Assembly: GCF_958295425.1 (NCBI RefSeq)
Contig: NC_081149.1
Span: 11,165,654 to 11,229,653, forward strand
Length of the DNA: 64,000 nucleotides
Reading direction: 5' to 3'
Origin: Solea solea
Lineage: Eukaryota; Chordata; Actinopteri; Pleuronectiformes; Soleidae
Under the pieces are notes generated by a model. That model searched no databases and had not been told where the DNA came from. It saw nothing but the letters and a program-made list of their open reading frames with translations. The stretch's first letter is position 1. Each line of letters begins with the position of its first letter. Positions 51,701 through 60,447 of the stretch are shown piece after piece. A program made the position numbers and the translations under genes.

Positions 51701-54700
51701 TCCAGTAGAAGGAATCATTTGTCCTGATTATGCCAGCAGACTTCAGGTAGTGAGCCACAATCTGTTATGATGGTGGATGAGATAATCAAAGAAAACTGCT
51801 TTACCTAAATATCAGTAAACCAATAAATAAATAAAATTAAATCACAATCTATCAGAGAATTTCAATAGTTGAGCATTATTATTCACATTTTTTAAAAAGT
51901 CCAAATTTACTATATAAAGCATTTTTTACCAATGTATTGCTACTTGGGAATCAAATTAATGCAAAGAAAGCTACTTAATGAACTATTTGATTATTTAAAA
52001 TCTTTGTGCAATGAGGTTACACAATGTCTACTTCTACCCATCTCCAAGCAAAGCTGCTCTTTCATTTATTTATTTATTTATTCACTTCAAGTCAATAATT
52101 TGCTGTCTTCTTCCTGAAGTCACTCTGCTTTCCACTTGTTTTAGTTGCATACATCACACAACGGTCACCAGCTGTTTCTAAAAAAAAAAAAAAACTCCAT
52201 CTTTTTTCTCTCTGAGCGTGCAGCTCCAAACGCTCAGTGTGTGAAACCATAAGTGTGAACCACCACATGCAATTCATGCGATCAAAACTTAGCCCTTAAT
52301 TAAGCAGCATCAGCAAATTAGTTGAATTTATTTTCTATCCTAACAACAACGAAAGAAGACATGTGGTTGCAGTGGAGGAATTACCTTTCGAAGCACCATG
52401 ACCACGCTGTAGGAGGACAAGAAGCACGATGGGTTCCTCTCATCCAATCCCATCTCAGTCTTCATCGCTGCCCAGGCGCCGCCACTGAACTCGTCTTCCT
52501 CATTTTGGGAGCTGGAAACCTTCAAATCACATCAACGAGAATGAGATTAAAAGACCACCTGCTTGGCTTACATAACTCTCGACTTGGAGTTTGTGCGATG
52601 TAATGGAGTCGCACTGCTCTGAGCCCACAGCTGTAATTTTCTAAGGCATTTCCTGTCATTACATTTTTCACATGGTCAGTTTGATTCTGATGTGATCAGA
52701 TTGTGTGAAAATTAATTTCACGCACTGCAGGCTGGATATCCTCACAGTCTGAGTTTGAAGGTACAACAAACATATTGGAAAAACTAATAAAAATAAAAAC
52801 CTAAACCCAAGCATACTTTAAAGTGTATACCAACATGATGTTAAGAGCGAATCATAAAATCCAGATGTTTCAATGAGCGTTTAATGGGAAACCGACAAAA
52901 AAAGTCATGCTCAACAATCACAGCCTTAATTACTACTTACTGCTCCTCTGCTCTGCTCACAAAAAAACAATGAAACATGGCTTGGGAGTGATCATTCGTT
53001 TCTATTTTCAAAAAAAAACTGCACAAAAACATCAATTCTGTAAATGCAAATTGATCATATTTTACTCTTCGCTCCACTTTCCTGTTGTGCATTGTGAATT
53101 CATAAAGCTTCTCCGAGGATTTTGCTCTGCGAGAGGCAGTGTAGTGGGTTAATGTCTAAATCTGTTAACTCGCCGGGAAAAAAATTTAAATGAATCACAT
53201 CTACTACATTTATACCTGCTGAGAGGTGTGGAAACTCCACTGATCCTATTTTAGTTTTTAAAACATCCAGATCTTTGAAAAACATCATTGGCAGTTACCT
53301 GCATAAATGTGGCAGATGCAAAGCTTTTAAAAATAAAGCATAGCAGTATAAATGTAACCTGAGTTTTCTATTATATCTCTTGATCAGACAAAACACTGGT
53401 AATGGAATACCGCGGCTTAGGTTTAGTTTCTAACCAAATTATTTATTGGCTAATCATTAAATCATTAAAAGATTAATTACTAAAGTTTGTGACAAATCTA
53501 GTAATTTTTTTACCTGGCTTGGCAAACGGGCCACAACACCGTGAGCAGGAGTATGAGGGACAGAAACCACAATGTCGTCCAGGCTGTGACCCTGCGGCTG
53601 AGGGAGAGGAATTCAATTATCACATGGCACCATGGTGGAAAAACAAACACATAAATGTTGGATTTCTTTGGCAGTTATTTCATTAGAGCTTACATGACAA
53701 ATCTACAGAGCAGCAGCTCAAATTCAGACTGGAGCAAATACTGAGCGAGTACAGATTTGATTTGATTGCGGCAATACTTTTATTTGAAAGGTGGTAACAT
53801 TAAGGCACTGCAATCAGGAAGATAAAAACAGACATATTTCAGCTGTATGACAGAGGAGGAGCACCAGGTCTGGAGACACTGACCTGCTGTGGCAGGAGTC
53901 CAGCAGGACCAGGGAACCGTCGAGTCCTGGGTATTAGAAGCTCAGAGCGAGGCCTCTTCTTGGGAAACTTATTTGAGGCGGATACCAGCTGGACCAGGCG
54001 GTTAGTGAGGAAAGTGGTGTGAAGGGGATGAGGGCTCAGGATGGAGGAGTTCAAAGACGAGGAGGAGGGTGATGGGGAGATGGTCTCAAAAATGCCATGT
54101 GGCTGAGGTGAGGGTCCTGGAGTTGACATTAGTCTCTGTGGCTGCTGTGGCCTGATCAGTGTCCTGGAAATGGGGCTCATTGTGGGAGAGGTCACAATGC
54201 GGCCAGGAAAAGCACAAGGACTCTGTGGAGGGGCTAAGGGAAGAGTAGGGCGGGGAACTGCAGGTCGCACATGAGCAGCCAAAAGGGTCTGAGGAGGTAA
54301 GTTATGAGTCCGATTAGGTTGTGTCTGAATCCCTCCACATGTTGGGGGTCGAAGCGTTTTGGTTGAAAATGCAGGTGTGGTTGCAGGTGGAGTGGGAGGA
54401 GGAGCTTGAAGTGGTGGCGCCATCCGACATTCACTCTCATCCAGGTCTGCCAGGTCAACGTCCCACTCATCAAAATCATCCTGAGCCACACAGGGCTTCC
54501 CTGATGCCCCAGTGTTGGCATGACTCTGTAATGTAACTACATTAACCCTAGTGTTATTCAGTGTGGAGGGAGATTGTGAGGAGGACGAGGAGAGCTGTCT
54601 CAAACCTAGAGCAAATGTTTGTCTGGCAGGAGTGTCCCTGCTTCTTAATGCTGTGTCTTTACACAGAGCAGCCGATCCCTGTGCACTTTGCTGGAGGCAT

Positions 54701-55127
54701 TTTATGACTGGCTCTCTGTGGACTACAGAAGGAGGTCGCAGCACACAGGAGGACACATCAGCTGCAGCTGCATCGGCTCCTCCAGACGCCGGGCGGACGG
54801 TCCAGTCTGTTCCGAGCAGGTCCTGGGAAACACACGGAGGGTCGTTACTGTATGTCACAGAATGAGAGCAGTTAAATAAATGATAATAGCAGGTGTGTGC
54901 TGAGACCACCTCATCATCAAAGTCCTCTCCTGTGCTGAAGAGACCGTTTATTTTGCAGCTCTGTAATAAAAATGACAGGAATGACGATCAAGTGCAGATG
55001 GTATAAAGCAGAAAATCGTTAAAATAATCAAATACAATAGTGTTAAAAACCATAAACAAACATTTCTTTAGCTAATGATAGGTTAGCCTAGTTAGCTTAC
55101 GCTGGTTTTAGTTTCCTGATTTACCAT
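45665..55127 (-). CDS. hrob: Homologous recombination OB-fold protein, complete gene in 10 coding exons (604 aa)
   Basis: HROB (C17orf53/MCM8IP) is a nuclear factor that binds DNA and the MCM8-MCM9 helicase and promotes repair synthesis during homologous recombination and crosslink repair. Exons from 5' to 3': 55127-55101, 54960-54910, 54822-53884, 53597-53514, 52519-52385, 50574-50466, 47025-46940, 46810-46688, 46546-46342, 45720-45665. All ten join in frame to 1815 bases. Family-matching blocks are LTNRLVQLVSAS (298-309), TRRFPGPAGLLPQQ (326-339), SLDDIVVSVPHTPAHG (exon 4), MGLDERNPSCFL and YSVVMVLRK (exon 5), LAKNKVPNMAVLLK (exon 6), GEIQGTVHRRLLED (exon 7), VGVFSPSHRNHYLNVTANNL (exon 8) and the acidic tail DDLDELLGELPED. 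The OB-fold region is roughly residues 385-510. The middle third is Pro/Ser-rich and probably disordered, with an acidic patch DDFDEWDVDLADLDE at 141-155. The exon 2 donor (GTGGTC) is weak. The first exon was chosen by splice phase and is the least certain part. Confidence 0.93.
46342..46546 (-). CDS. hrob: hrob exon 9
   Basis: Residues 519-586, from EPMLPSPTRSTNTRREPISR to GPQDPAWDA, hydrophilic and probably unstructured, with an acidic cluster FDEEDDEGQEAGG. The donor is GTGGGG. The acceptor (GTTCTGTCCAG) is preceded by an (AAT)n/poly-A microsatellite on the plus strand at about 46557-46582. Confidence 0.88.
46688..46810 (-). CDS. hrob: hrob exon 8 (end of the OB-fold)
   Basis: 41 codons, phase 0 on both sides, from VGVFSPSHRNHYLNVTANNL to TQLPPLVL, followed by the donor GTGAGT. 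The HYLNVT block is a signature of the family. Confidence 0.93.
46940..47025 (-). CDS. hrob: hrob exon 7 (OB-fold)
   Basis: Completes Gly449 with exon 6 and encodes GEIQGTVHRRLLED then ELKVGAVLLLKQ, typical OB-fold strands. The acceptor is TCACTAAAG and the donor GTAAAA. Confidence 0.93.
48421..48735 (+). repeat. Abundant teleost interspersed repeat of the CTACCGCTTTATCCT type
   Basis: After a TCAG run it reads ATCTACCGCTTTATCCTC, GGCGGGGTACACCCTGGACA, GTCCATCGCAGGGCCACA, AACAACCATTCACTCTCAC, AATTTAGAGTGTCCAATTTA, TTGGACTGTGGGAGGAAGCC and GGGGAGAACATGCAAACTCC. This is the block order of a very frequent fish repeat that I do not assign to a named family. The frame over it (48399-48746) is not a gene. 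Confidence 0.85.
48880..48985 (+). repeat. Second, more decayed copy of the same teleost repeat
   Basis: GACAAACAACCATTCCCACT, TCACATTCACACCTAAGGTT, TGTTCAATTAACCT and GACTTGTGGGAGAAAACC match the middle and 3' part of the copy at 48421-48735. It is shorter and degenerate. Confidence 0.7.
49949..50100 (+). mobile_element. tRNA-derived SINE
   Basis: Starts with a tRNA-like head: GGTAGCTCAGTGGTTAAGAC (A-box-like, about 49957-49976) and GGTCACAAGTTCTACTCC (B-box-like, about 50003-50020). The tail is GTAAGTTGCTTTGGATAAAA then GTGTCTGCTAAAATGAC, shared by many teleost SINEs and their partner LINEs. It is inserted in hrob intron 6, antisense to the gene. Boundaries are approximate. Confidence 0.8.
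50466..50574 (-). CDS. hrob: hrob exon 6
   Basis: Residues 413-448 plus one base: AALKQLAKNKVPNMAVLLKS to VFKDPTG. The acceptor is ATTCTCAG and the donor GTATTG. Strongly family-like. Confidence 0.93.
52385..52519 (-). CDS. hrob: hrob exon 5 (start of the OB region)
   Basis: 45 codons, phase 0: VSSSQNEEDEFSGGAWAAMK, then TEMGLDERNPSCFLSSYSVV and MVLRK. The GLDER-PSCFL block is diagnostic of HROB. The donor is GTAATT. Confidence 0.95.
53514..53597 (-). CDS. hrob: hrob exon 4
   Basis: 28 codons, phase 0: PQGHSLDDIVVSVPHTPAHG then VVARLPSQ. The acceptor is CCCTCAG and the donor GTAAAA. Confidence 0.9.
53884..54822 (-). CDS. hrob: hrob exon 3 (large central exon)
   Basis: 313 codons, residues 27-339. 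The start is set by phase: the nearer acceptor (ACATACAG) would bring in a stop, while GTGTTTCCCAG keeps the frame. Mostly Pro/Ser/Thr-rich. It contains the acidic patch DDFDEWDVDLADLDE, and near its end LTNRLVQLVS and TRRFPGPAGLLPQQ. The donor is GTCAGT. Confidence 0.93.
54910..54960 (-). CDS. hrob: hrob exon 2
   Basis: 17 codons: SCKINGLFSTGEDFDDE. The acidic end matches the acidic N-terminal segment (FEDEDF-type) of vertebrate HROB. The acceptor is TTTATTACAG. The donor GTGGTC is weak. Confidence 0.75.
55101..55127 (-). CDS. hrob: hrob exon 1 (start codon)
   Basis: Nine codons, MVNQETKTS, followed by the donor GTAAGC. Chosen because it lies in the CpG-rich upstream region and joins exon 2 in phase 0. 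The exon is short and its sequence is not diagnostic. Confidence 0.65.
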
Positions 55128-55335
55128 CGTAGACATTGGATATCGCGATGAAAGTCGCACGTGATCACGAATAGACCGCCATTCAACAAACATGTGTAAC
55201 TATATTTTGTTGTCTTTCCTGACAGATGTTTTTTTTCTTGCGCAAACAAACTTAGGAGCTGAATAAGGACTTGTTTTTCATCGGGTGCTGCTCGTAACCG
55301 CGCCGCCACGTTCAAACACGACGTAACGACGTACG
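55128..55335 (-). promoter_or_regulatory. hrob: hrob promoter/5' UTR region
   Basis: Locally CpG-rich compared with flanks. It contains the E-box CACGTG at 55158-55163 and a TTGCGCAAAC word (about 55238-55247) resembling an E2F site, with further CpGs at 55299-55335. No TATA box is obvious. An E2F-like site would fit a replication/repair gene, but this is inference. Confidence 0.45.
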
Positions 55336-56312
55336 TGTTTATACAAAGAGTGTTAAAACCGAGTAAGATGGTTCACTCCTCCACATTGCCGTCGCCCCCC
55401 TCCAAAAGTAGCAAAGGTTATTTACACACAATAGTTTTGTGCAGAACTCACAATCAAACAAGCAGCGTTGTAATTAAGCACACATTTCACGTGTCTGTAC
55501 TTTACATCGTTATTTATATTTGTAGCAACTTTAACTTTTACTCCACTCCTTTTCCTCTAACTATCTTTGTTACACGTTACTACGAAATAAAATCAGTAGA
55601 AGAAGAGTTATTAATGTTCTGTATTTATATACAGCTTTTCTAGTCTTGAGCTGCTTTACACGACAGTTTCACATTCAACTATTCACACACTTCAACATTG
55701 AAAAGTGATTTGATTTTTCGTATCATTTATCAATTTAAATCAAAACCCTGTCATCGTATATGCTAAAGCACAATATAACACAACATTATAATTTATAACA
55801 CTCCATTAAGCTTGATTTTTGGTGGGTGTTGTGTATCATAACTTTTTTTTTTAGTGTAGATGACTGGTTTTTGAGCAGATACACGCTGGAGCAACGTTGC
55901 CATCTAGTGGCTAAACTGGAGAAGTCAAGTGTCAGCTTGCATTCTGATCTATTAATAACGAGTGCTGAAGTTGAGTCTAAGCCACAGAGTGTGCTCACAG
56001 AGGAAGGACGCAACATTCTGAGGGTTGTTGTTGGGTTCTTTTGACATATTTTAATAAGTAACCCAGTTGGTTTCAGTTGTAAAGTGAAAGTAAAAGTCTT
56101 TACTTGATCTACACTGTACAGTGACTCACTGCAGTTCCAGTAAAGGGTGAGTAGTAGATGTAGGGTGACATTTCTTCTCACAGTATTGCTCAGCAAGACC
56201 CTTTGCTTCATTGCTTAACTTATTTACTTAACTGCATGGAGTAAAGCATTACTTTAAAATCAGGTGTAAAATATTTTTTTGGTTATTTTTCTTGTGCCGA
56301 CAACAAGGTGTC
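55336..56312. other. Spacer between divergent hrob and asb16
   Basis: AT-rich below 55500. The frame at 55826-56044 (forward) and its reverse counterpart have no domain. A GTTGCCATCTAGTGGC word near 55893 is common in fish repeats. The asb16 5' UTR and promoter must lie here, but the transcription start is not visible. Confidence 0.55.
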
Positions 56313-56652
56313 ATGTCAAGGGAGACATTTCCGTTCACGTCTACGACACTGCGCTCTCTGAGAGTGGAGCGGGAGTTTCAGGAATGGGAGGATGCTCGAC
56401 GAGCATTGGCCCAGAGGAGAGCTTTGACCAGAGCCCCGCTGCCTCAAGCTCCAAGGCTTCCATCCAGACAGCAGCAGCATCTTCAGGAGGTCCGGGCTCC
56501 TCCATCCCAGATGCGATGTAGGGACACATCTGTCCACAACACCTTCATGTATGGAGACATGAGAGGAGTGTATGCAGTGCTGAAGGACCCAGCGATGGTG
56601 AATGCACTTATGGAGACAGTGCAAGAGGAGATGGTATGGGCTCCAGAGACGG
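56313..56652 (+). CDS. asb16: asb16 exon 1
   Basis: Residues 1-113 plus one base. Charged N-terminal region (REFQEWEDARRALAQRRA), then VHNTFMYGDMRGVYAVLKD, the start of the ankyrin fold. The ATG at 56313 is preferred over upstream in-frame sequence because MSRETFPFTS matches the family start. The donor is GTAAGA. Confidence 0.93.
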
Positions 56653-59143
56653 GTAAGACTTTCAAAACGTCTTTTTTTTTGTATTATCTTACATTAATGT
56701 TGTTTTGTTGATATTTAACAATCTTTCCATTCCTCTGTCAGGCATGTGGACGCTGAGCTCCAAAGTGAAACAAAGCTCAGCTTTACGTCTGGCTGCCAGC
56801 AGAGGACATTCAGGATGTGTGGAGGAGCTGCTGTTTCGTGGAGCTGAGGTGAACGCAGACCCTGGAGGCAACACGGCTCTCCACGACGCTTGCATGGGTG
56901 GCCACGCTGTCTGCGTGGGGCTGCTTCTTTCTCACGGAGCAGATGCTGAACTGTTGACCGCAGATGGTAGTGCTGCTCTTCACCTCTGCACATCTGCACA
57001 GTCATTCCAGTGAGTTATCAAGAAGCTGATATAACTGTTCAAGGTTCATCTTTAAGGTCCAATATGTCACATTTAAGATGGTTTATTGGTACCATATAAT
57101 CTACCTCACAGAGGCCGTCATCTTGTACTGCCATGTTTCTACTTGACGAGACAAACCAGCCAGAGCATGCATTTTGAGTGTGTCACTAAATCTTACACAC
57201 TGGACCTTTAATGTTTTCTTTAAAAATGTTGTGCCAACATAATAAGAAAATTATATATGCCCTAAAGGCTTTTAACTACAAAAAACATGCAGTGTTTTTG
57301 TATTCTCAGAGCTTGTGCATGCCTTGATTAGAAAACTGGCACCTTGTTTCAGCTGTGCAGAGTTGCTCTTAGAAGGAGATGCTGAGGTCAATGTGAGGAT
57401 GAAGGAGTTGAGGGTCACACCTCTACACGTGGCGGCTCGGCGAGGCCTGGAGGAGCATGTGGAGCTCTTCCTGAGCCACGGGGCGGACGTGTTGGCCACA
57501 AATCGTGAAGGGGAGACTCCTCTGAACGCTGCTTGCTCTGGAGCCGAGAGGCCGTCGGAAACCGGCCGCTACCTCAGAGTGATTCAGATGCTACTGGGTG
57601 CAGGAGCCGACCCCAAAACTGCAGGCAGGAAGAAGCACACCCCACTGCACAACGCCTGCGCAAACTGCTGCTCCAGGATCGTAGACATCCTCCTGCAGCA
57701 TGGAGCAAAGGCCGATGTCGCAAACTGTGTAGGATACACACCAATGGACTGCCTGTTACAGGTAGTAAATACGGGCTGGGTAAAATTTAAGTAAAATATT
57801 TTAAAAGACAGTCATAAAACATAGATTTATGATCATGGATATTTAAGCTCATGCTGTGATATGAACTCTTTTTTTCCCCTTGTGTATTAAGGTGGTGGAA
57901 GATTATCTGGACAAGCAACCTGAAGAAATAGCACGGTCGCTTTTGAACTATGGAGCCAAGTCTGTTTTACCAAAGGTCTGCAAGCGAATATGGTAACACA
58001 TACATGTAAAATGTCCAGTGTGTGATATTTAGGAGGGTTTATTGGCAGAGGTTTAATGTGCTATCCATATCTATGATTGTATACGTGTACAATTGCTTTT
58101 TTGATTTTTGTAGCCTTAGAATTAATCTTTTTTTATGAGCCTATTTACCATCTTGTATGTTTCTACAGAAGCGTGAACAAACTCCTTGACATGCATGAGA
58201 AAGGGAGGAGGGAGTAGAGGAATCCAATTTTTTCTTTACATTCTCCAGTGTCACCATTAGATGTCACTAATTCTTGCACACCACACCTTTAAGTGTTATC
58301 TAATGCAGAGAAAAGCAGAAAAACTGTGACAGAAAATGGCTGAAAACTAGGGCGACAATTAGCGCTGGATGATATAGCCAAAAACAATATCATGAAATAA
58401 ATATTTAAATTACTATTTATTGTTATGTCATATAATTTCAAATGCATTTTGTTAATTGTGATTTTAAACTTCTTTATGGACAGAAAACACCAAACACATT
58501 AATTATTTTACATTCCTGAGGTCAAAAGATTTAGAGGCGTTATGTCTTAATGTGCTCAACGCATAAAAAATAATGTTGATATATGTTGAAGAAAATTATA
58601 TTGTTATTGTTTTTGCCTCATTACAGAATCAGGAAACTGTTCAATTATTGATCCTCTGCTCTTTTTTTAATGTAGCTTGACTATTTTTGATGTACTTCAA
58701 ATTTCCTTTCTCTTGCATCTTTTGAGGGATTTGTTCATGCCCTCTGTACATGTAGATGCTAAAGCAGTGCATCCTCTCTCCTGCCACTCTGGAAGTGATG
58801 CTGAACTCATATACATGTGTTCCTCCTTGTGACTGGATGGACTCACTGCCTGCTGAGATATATGAGGTATACAGTATGAGTTCTCTGCAGCGTTGAACCA
58901 CTTCCTGTTTTGTTGTTCTTTATAACCAGCGTCTCGGTTTCTTCCTCTCTACCTCAGGAGCATCAGGCTTTCTTTGACTTGGTGCGTCAGCGCAGTGGAC
59001 AGCCTCGCTCTCTGCAGCATCTCTGTCGATGTGCGTTACGCCTACGCCTCGGAGCCCGGTGTCACTCAGCAGTCAATAAACTGGACATTCCCACTTCTGT
59101 GAGGGATTATGTGCTGCTGCGTAATGATGGAACACTCCATTGA
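56313..59143 (+). CDS. asb16: Ankyrin repeat and SOCS box protein 16, complete gene in 6 coding exons (465 aa)
   Basis: ASB proteins are substrate receptors of ECS ubiquitin ligases (Elongin B/C, Cullin-5, Rbx2); the target of ASB16 is not established. Exons: 56313-56652, 56742-57009, 57353-57761, 57892-57975, 58756-58866, 58958-59143. They join in frame to 1398 bases, close to the length of the mammalian protein. The start MSRETFPFTS matches the family start. Ankyrin repeats run from about 120 to 335 with typical cores: ALRLAASRGHSGCVEELL, TALHDACMGGHAVCVGLL, AALHLCTSAQSF, TPLHVAARRGLEEHVELF, TPLNAACSG and TPLHNACANCCSRIVDIL. The SOCS box is at about 420-462: BC box SLQHLCRCALR (422-432) and Cul5-box region LDIPTSVRDYVLL (446-458). 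The Cul5 motif reads LDIP where LPLP is usual. Introns 2 and 4 each carry a related short DNA element. Its place next to hrob and tmub2 supports orthology. Confidence 0.95.
56742..57009 (+). CDS. asb16: asb16 exon 2 (ankyrin repeats)
   Basis: Phase 1 start, phase 2 end. It encodes GMWTLSSKVKQSSALRLAAS onward through two full ankyrin repeats to LHLCTSAQSF. The acceptor is CTCTGTCAG and the donor GTGAGT. Confidence 0.95.
57051..57210. mobile_element. Short DNA element (MITE), copy 1, in asb16 intron 2
   Basis: Imperfect inverted ends: TTTAAGGTCCAATATGTCAC at the left, and TCTTACACACTGGACCTTTA at the right, which read inward as TAAAGGTCCAGTGTGTAAGA. The internal GGTTTATTGGTACC and GCCGTCATCTTGTACTGCCA words belong to a common fish element with these ends. 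Confidence 0.75.
57353..57761 (+). CDS. asb16: asb16 exon 3 (ankyrin repeats)
   Basis: Residues 203-339. Starts by completing His203, then CAELLLEGDAEVNVRMKELR through four repeats to GYTPMDCLLQ. Phase 0 end with donor GTAGTA. The acceptor is CTTGTTTCAG. Confidence 0.95.
57892..57975 (+). CDS. asb16: asb16 exon 4
   Basis: 28 codons: VVEDYLDKQPEEIARSLLNY then GAKSVLPK. The donor GTCTGC is weak, but the later GTAACA would break the phase. Confidence 0.88.
58008..58292. mobile_element. Short DNA element (MITE), copy 2, in asb16 intron 4
   Basis: Ends AAAATGTCCAGTGTGTGATA and CTTGCACACCACACCTTTAA; interior GGTTTATTGGCAGAGG, TTACCATCTTGTATGTTTCT and CCATTAGATGTCACTAATTC. Same family as 57051-57210, longer and differently decayed. 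Confidence 0.7.
58756..58866 (+). CDS. asb16: asb16 exon 5
   Basis: 37 codons, phase 0: MLKQCILSPATLEVMLNSYT then CVPPCDWMDSLPAEIYE. The acceptor is TACATGTAG and the donor GTATAC. Confidence 0.93.
58958..59143 (+). CDS. asb16: asb16 exon 6 (SOCS box and stop)
   Basis: 61 codons and TGA: EHQAFFDLVRQRSGQPRSLQ, the BC box HLCRCALR, and LDIPTSVRDYVLLRNDGTLH. The acceptor is TCTACCTCAG. Confidence 0.95.
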   Translation, partial: EHQAFFDLVRQRSGQPRSLQHLCRCALRLRLGARCHSAVNKLDIPTSVRDYVLLRNDGTLH

Positions 59144-59194
59144 CTGTGTGTTGTATAGAGCAGCAAGTAACTATTTTATCAAAATTGATTGATT

Positions 59195-59260
59195 GTGAAC
59201 CCATTAATTGTGAATTTCTCTGTGAGATAAATAAAGTATCTATCTATCTATCTAATCCGT
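59195..59260 (+). repeat. Retroelement 3' tail with (TATC)n in the asb16 3' region
   Basis: GTGAATTTCTCTGTGAGATA, then AATAAAGTATC and a TATC run. This is the form of the 3' end of common teleost LINE/SINE elements. The AATAAA at 59230-59235 could serve asb16. Confidence 0.5.
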
Positions 59261-59572
59261 TGATTATTTTTTCAATTAATCAGGAACTTATTAGGTCCAT
59301 AAAATGTCAGAACATGTTGATCTGTGTTTACCAAACCTGAAAATTATAATTGATACATAATCAGTGAATCATTGCAGCCCAAGTGTTGTAGCACGGTGGT
59401 GCTTGTTCAGAAATATTGTCTGAAATGTACAAATAAAATATATATCTGCATATTTTTCTGTCTATTTTTCACTTGTTTTTTTGTGTGCAAACTTTAAATT
59501 ACTTTAATATTACTTTGTTGTGTGAACAATGCATAATTAATATTAACATTTTTGTTTGGACATTTTGGAAGA

Positions 59573-59578
59573 AATAAA
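59573..59578 (+). terminator. asb16: Candidate asb16 polyadenylation signal
   Basis: AATAAA about 430 bases after the stop, followed by a CA-containing and T-rich stretch (59595-59620). The alternative is the AATAAA at 59230-59235 inside the repeat tail. Confidence 0.45.
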
Positions 59579-60044
59579 AGCACTTTTACCACCAGCACAA
59601 TGTCTTATCATTTTTTATATTCACAAGGAATGCTTGTTGTTGGTTTTGCCGTTTGACTTTAATATCTGTATTAAAGTACTGTTATAAATGTAAATATAAC
59701 ATGGAGTTATACCATTGCAGCAGTAAGACATATTCTATGTATGATGATTATGTACATATAAATAATTGTGGTGCATTTTAATTTAGGTTTAATGCATTAC
59801 TACATTTTCAAATGCATTTTAAAGTATGATTTTTTTAATATAATCATATCTAATTAGCCTGAGTTTATCAAAATTAGAGACAAGAATATTTTTAATTTGA
59901 CCAAATATCTCAGACATTTCTACTGGCCAAATAACTTTTTTTTTTTTTTTTTTTTATCATTATTATTCAATCATAATTTCCTGGCATTCAAATTGAAGTT
60001 ATTTTTTAATTATCCTCAGTTGAAGATGTGTACATTGTCCTTTG

Positions 60045-60245
60045 TTGCAGATATCTATGACAAACCCCATACACATGGATGGCAAAAGTGACGTCATCCT
60101 GGTTTGTAAAAAATGTCTGTGACGTCTTTTTGATAAGTAAAAGCTGACTTGCAGATATCTATAACTACAATTTATACTTGCCAAAATTAAATAACAACTA
60201 GTCAAAAATGACGTCACAGATATCCGTAATGATAATTCCAGGCAG
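60045..60245. repeat. Short repeat block carrying GCAGATATCTATA and TGACGTCA motifs
   Basis: The word CAGATATC(T/C)(A/G)TA occurs at about 60048, 60153 and 60217. TGACGTCA occurs perfectly at 60089-60096 and 60209-60216, with a TGACGTCT variant near 60119. The ordered recurrence indicates a decayed interspersed or tandem element rather than independent sites. TGACGTCA is the full CRE/ATF palindrome. Confidence 0.6.
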
Positions 60246-60345
60246 TCAAACCTGGCTATTAAATGTTAAAACAGCTTGATATGTATACTAACCGGTGTAT
60301 CCCCTAACAGAAACAAGCGCTTCGTCTGCCACGGGATGACGGGGA

Positions 60346-60447
60346 TGACGTCACACCGCCTGCGCTGTGTTTATTATGTGGGGTTTAGCAACTGCTAACT
60401 AGTGTTTAGCTCAGTCTTCAAACATGCTCTGAGCTAGCTGCGGGCAG
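60346..60447 (+). promoter_or_regulatory. tmub2: tmub2 promoter and first noncoding exon
   Basis: A full CRE (TGACGTCA) at 60346-60353 is followed by a CpG-containing stretch and, at 60447, the donor GGGCAG followed by GTAAGG. The region between is a likely 5' UTR exon for tmub2. Its ATG at 60424 opens only a two-codon frame (ATG CTC TGA). The transcription start is not defined. CpG-rich sequence continues to about 60660 inside the intron. Confidence 0.5.

Larger units (their letters stand above)
59144..60345. other. asb16 3' UTR and spacer to tmub2
   Basis: AT-rich, with a poly-T run at 59937-59956 and the repeat with GATATC/TGACGTCA motifs at 60045-60245. No coding exon seen. Confidence 0.6.

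Noticed and set aside
56292..56312. Upstream extension of asb16 beginning at a non-ATG codon
   Set aside because: The ATG at 56313 gives the family-typical start. The extension adds residues not seen in ASB16 and no ATG.
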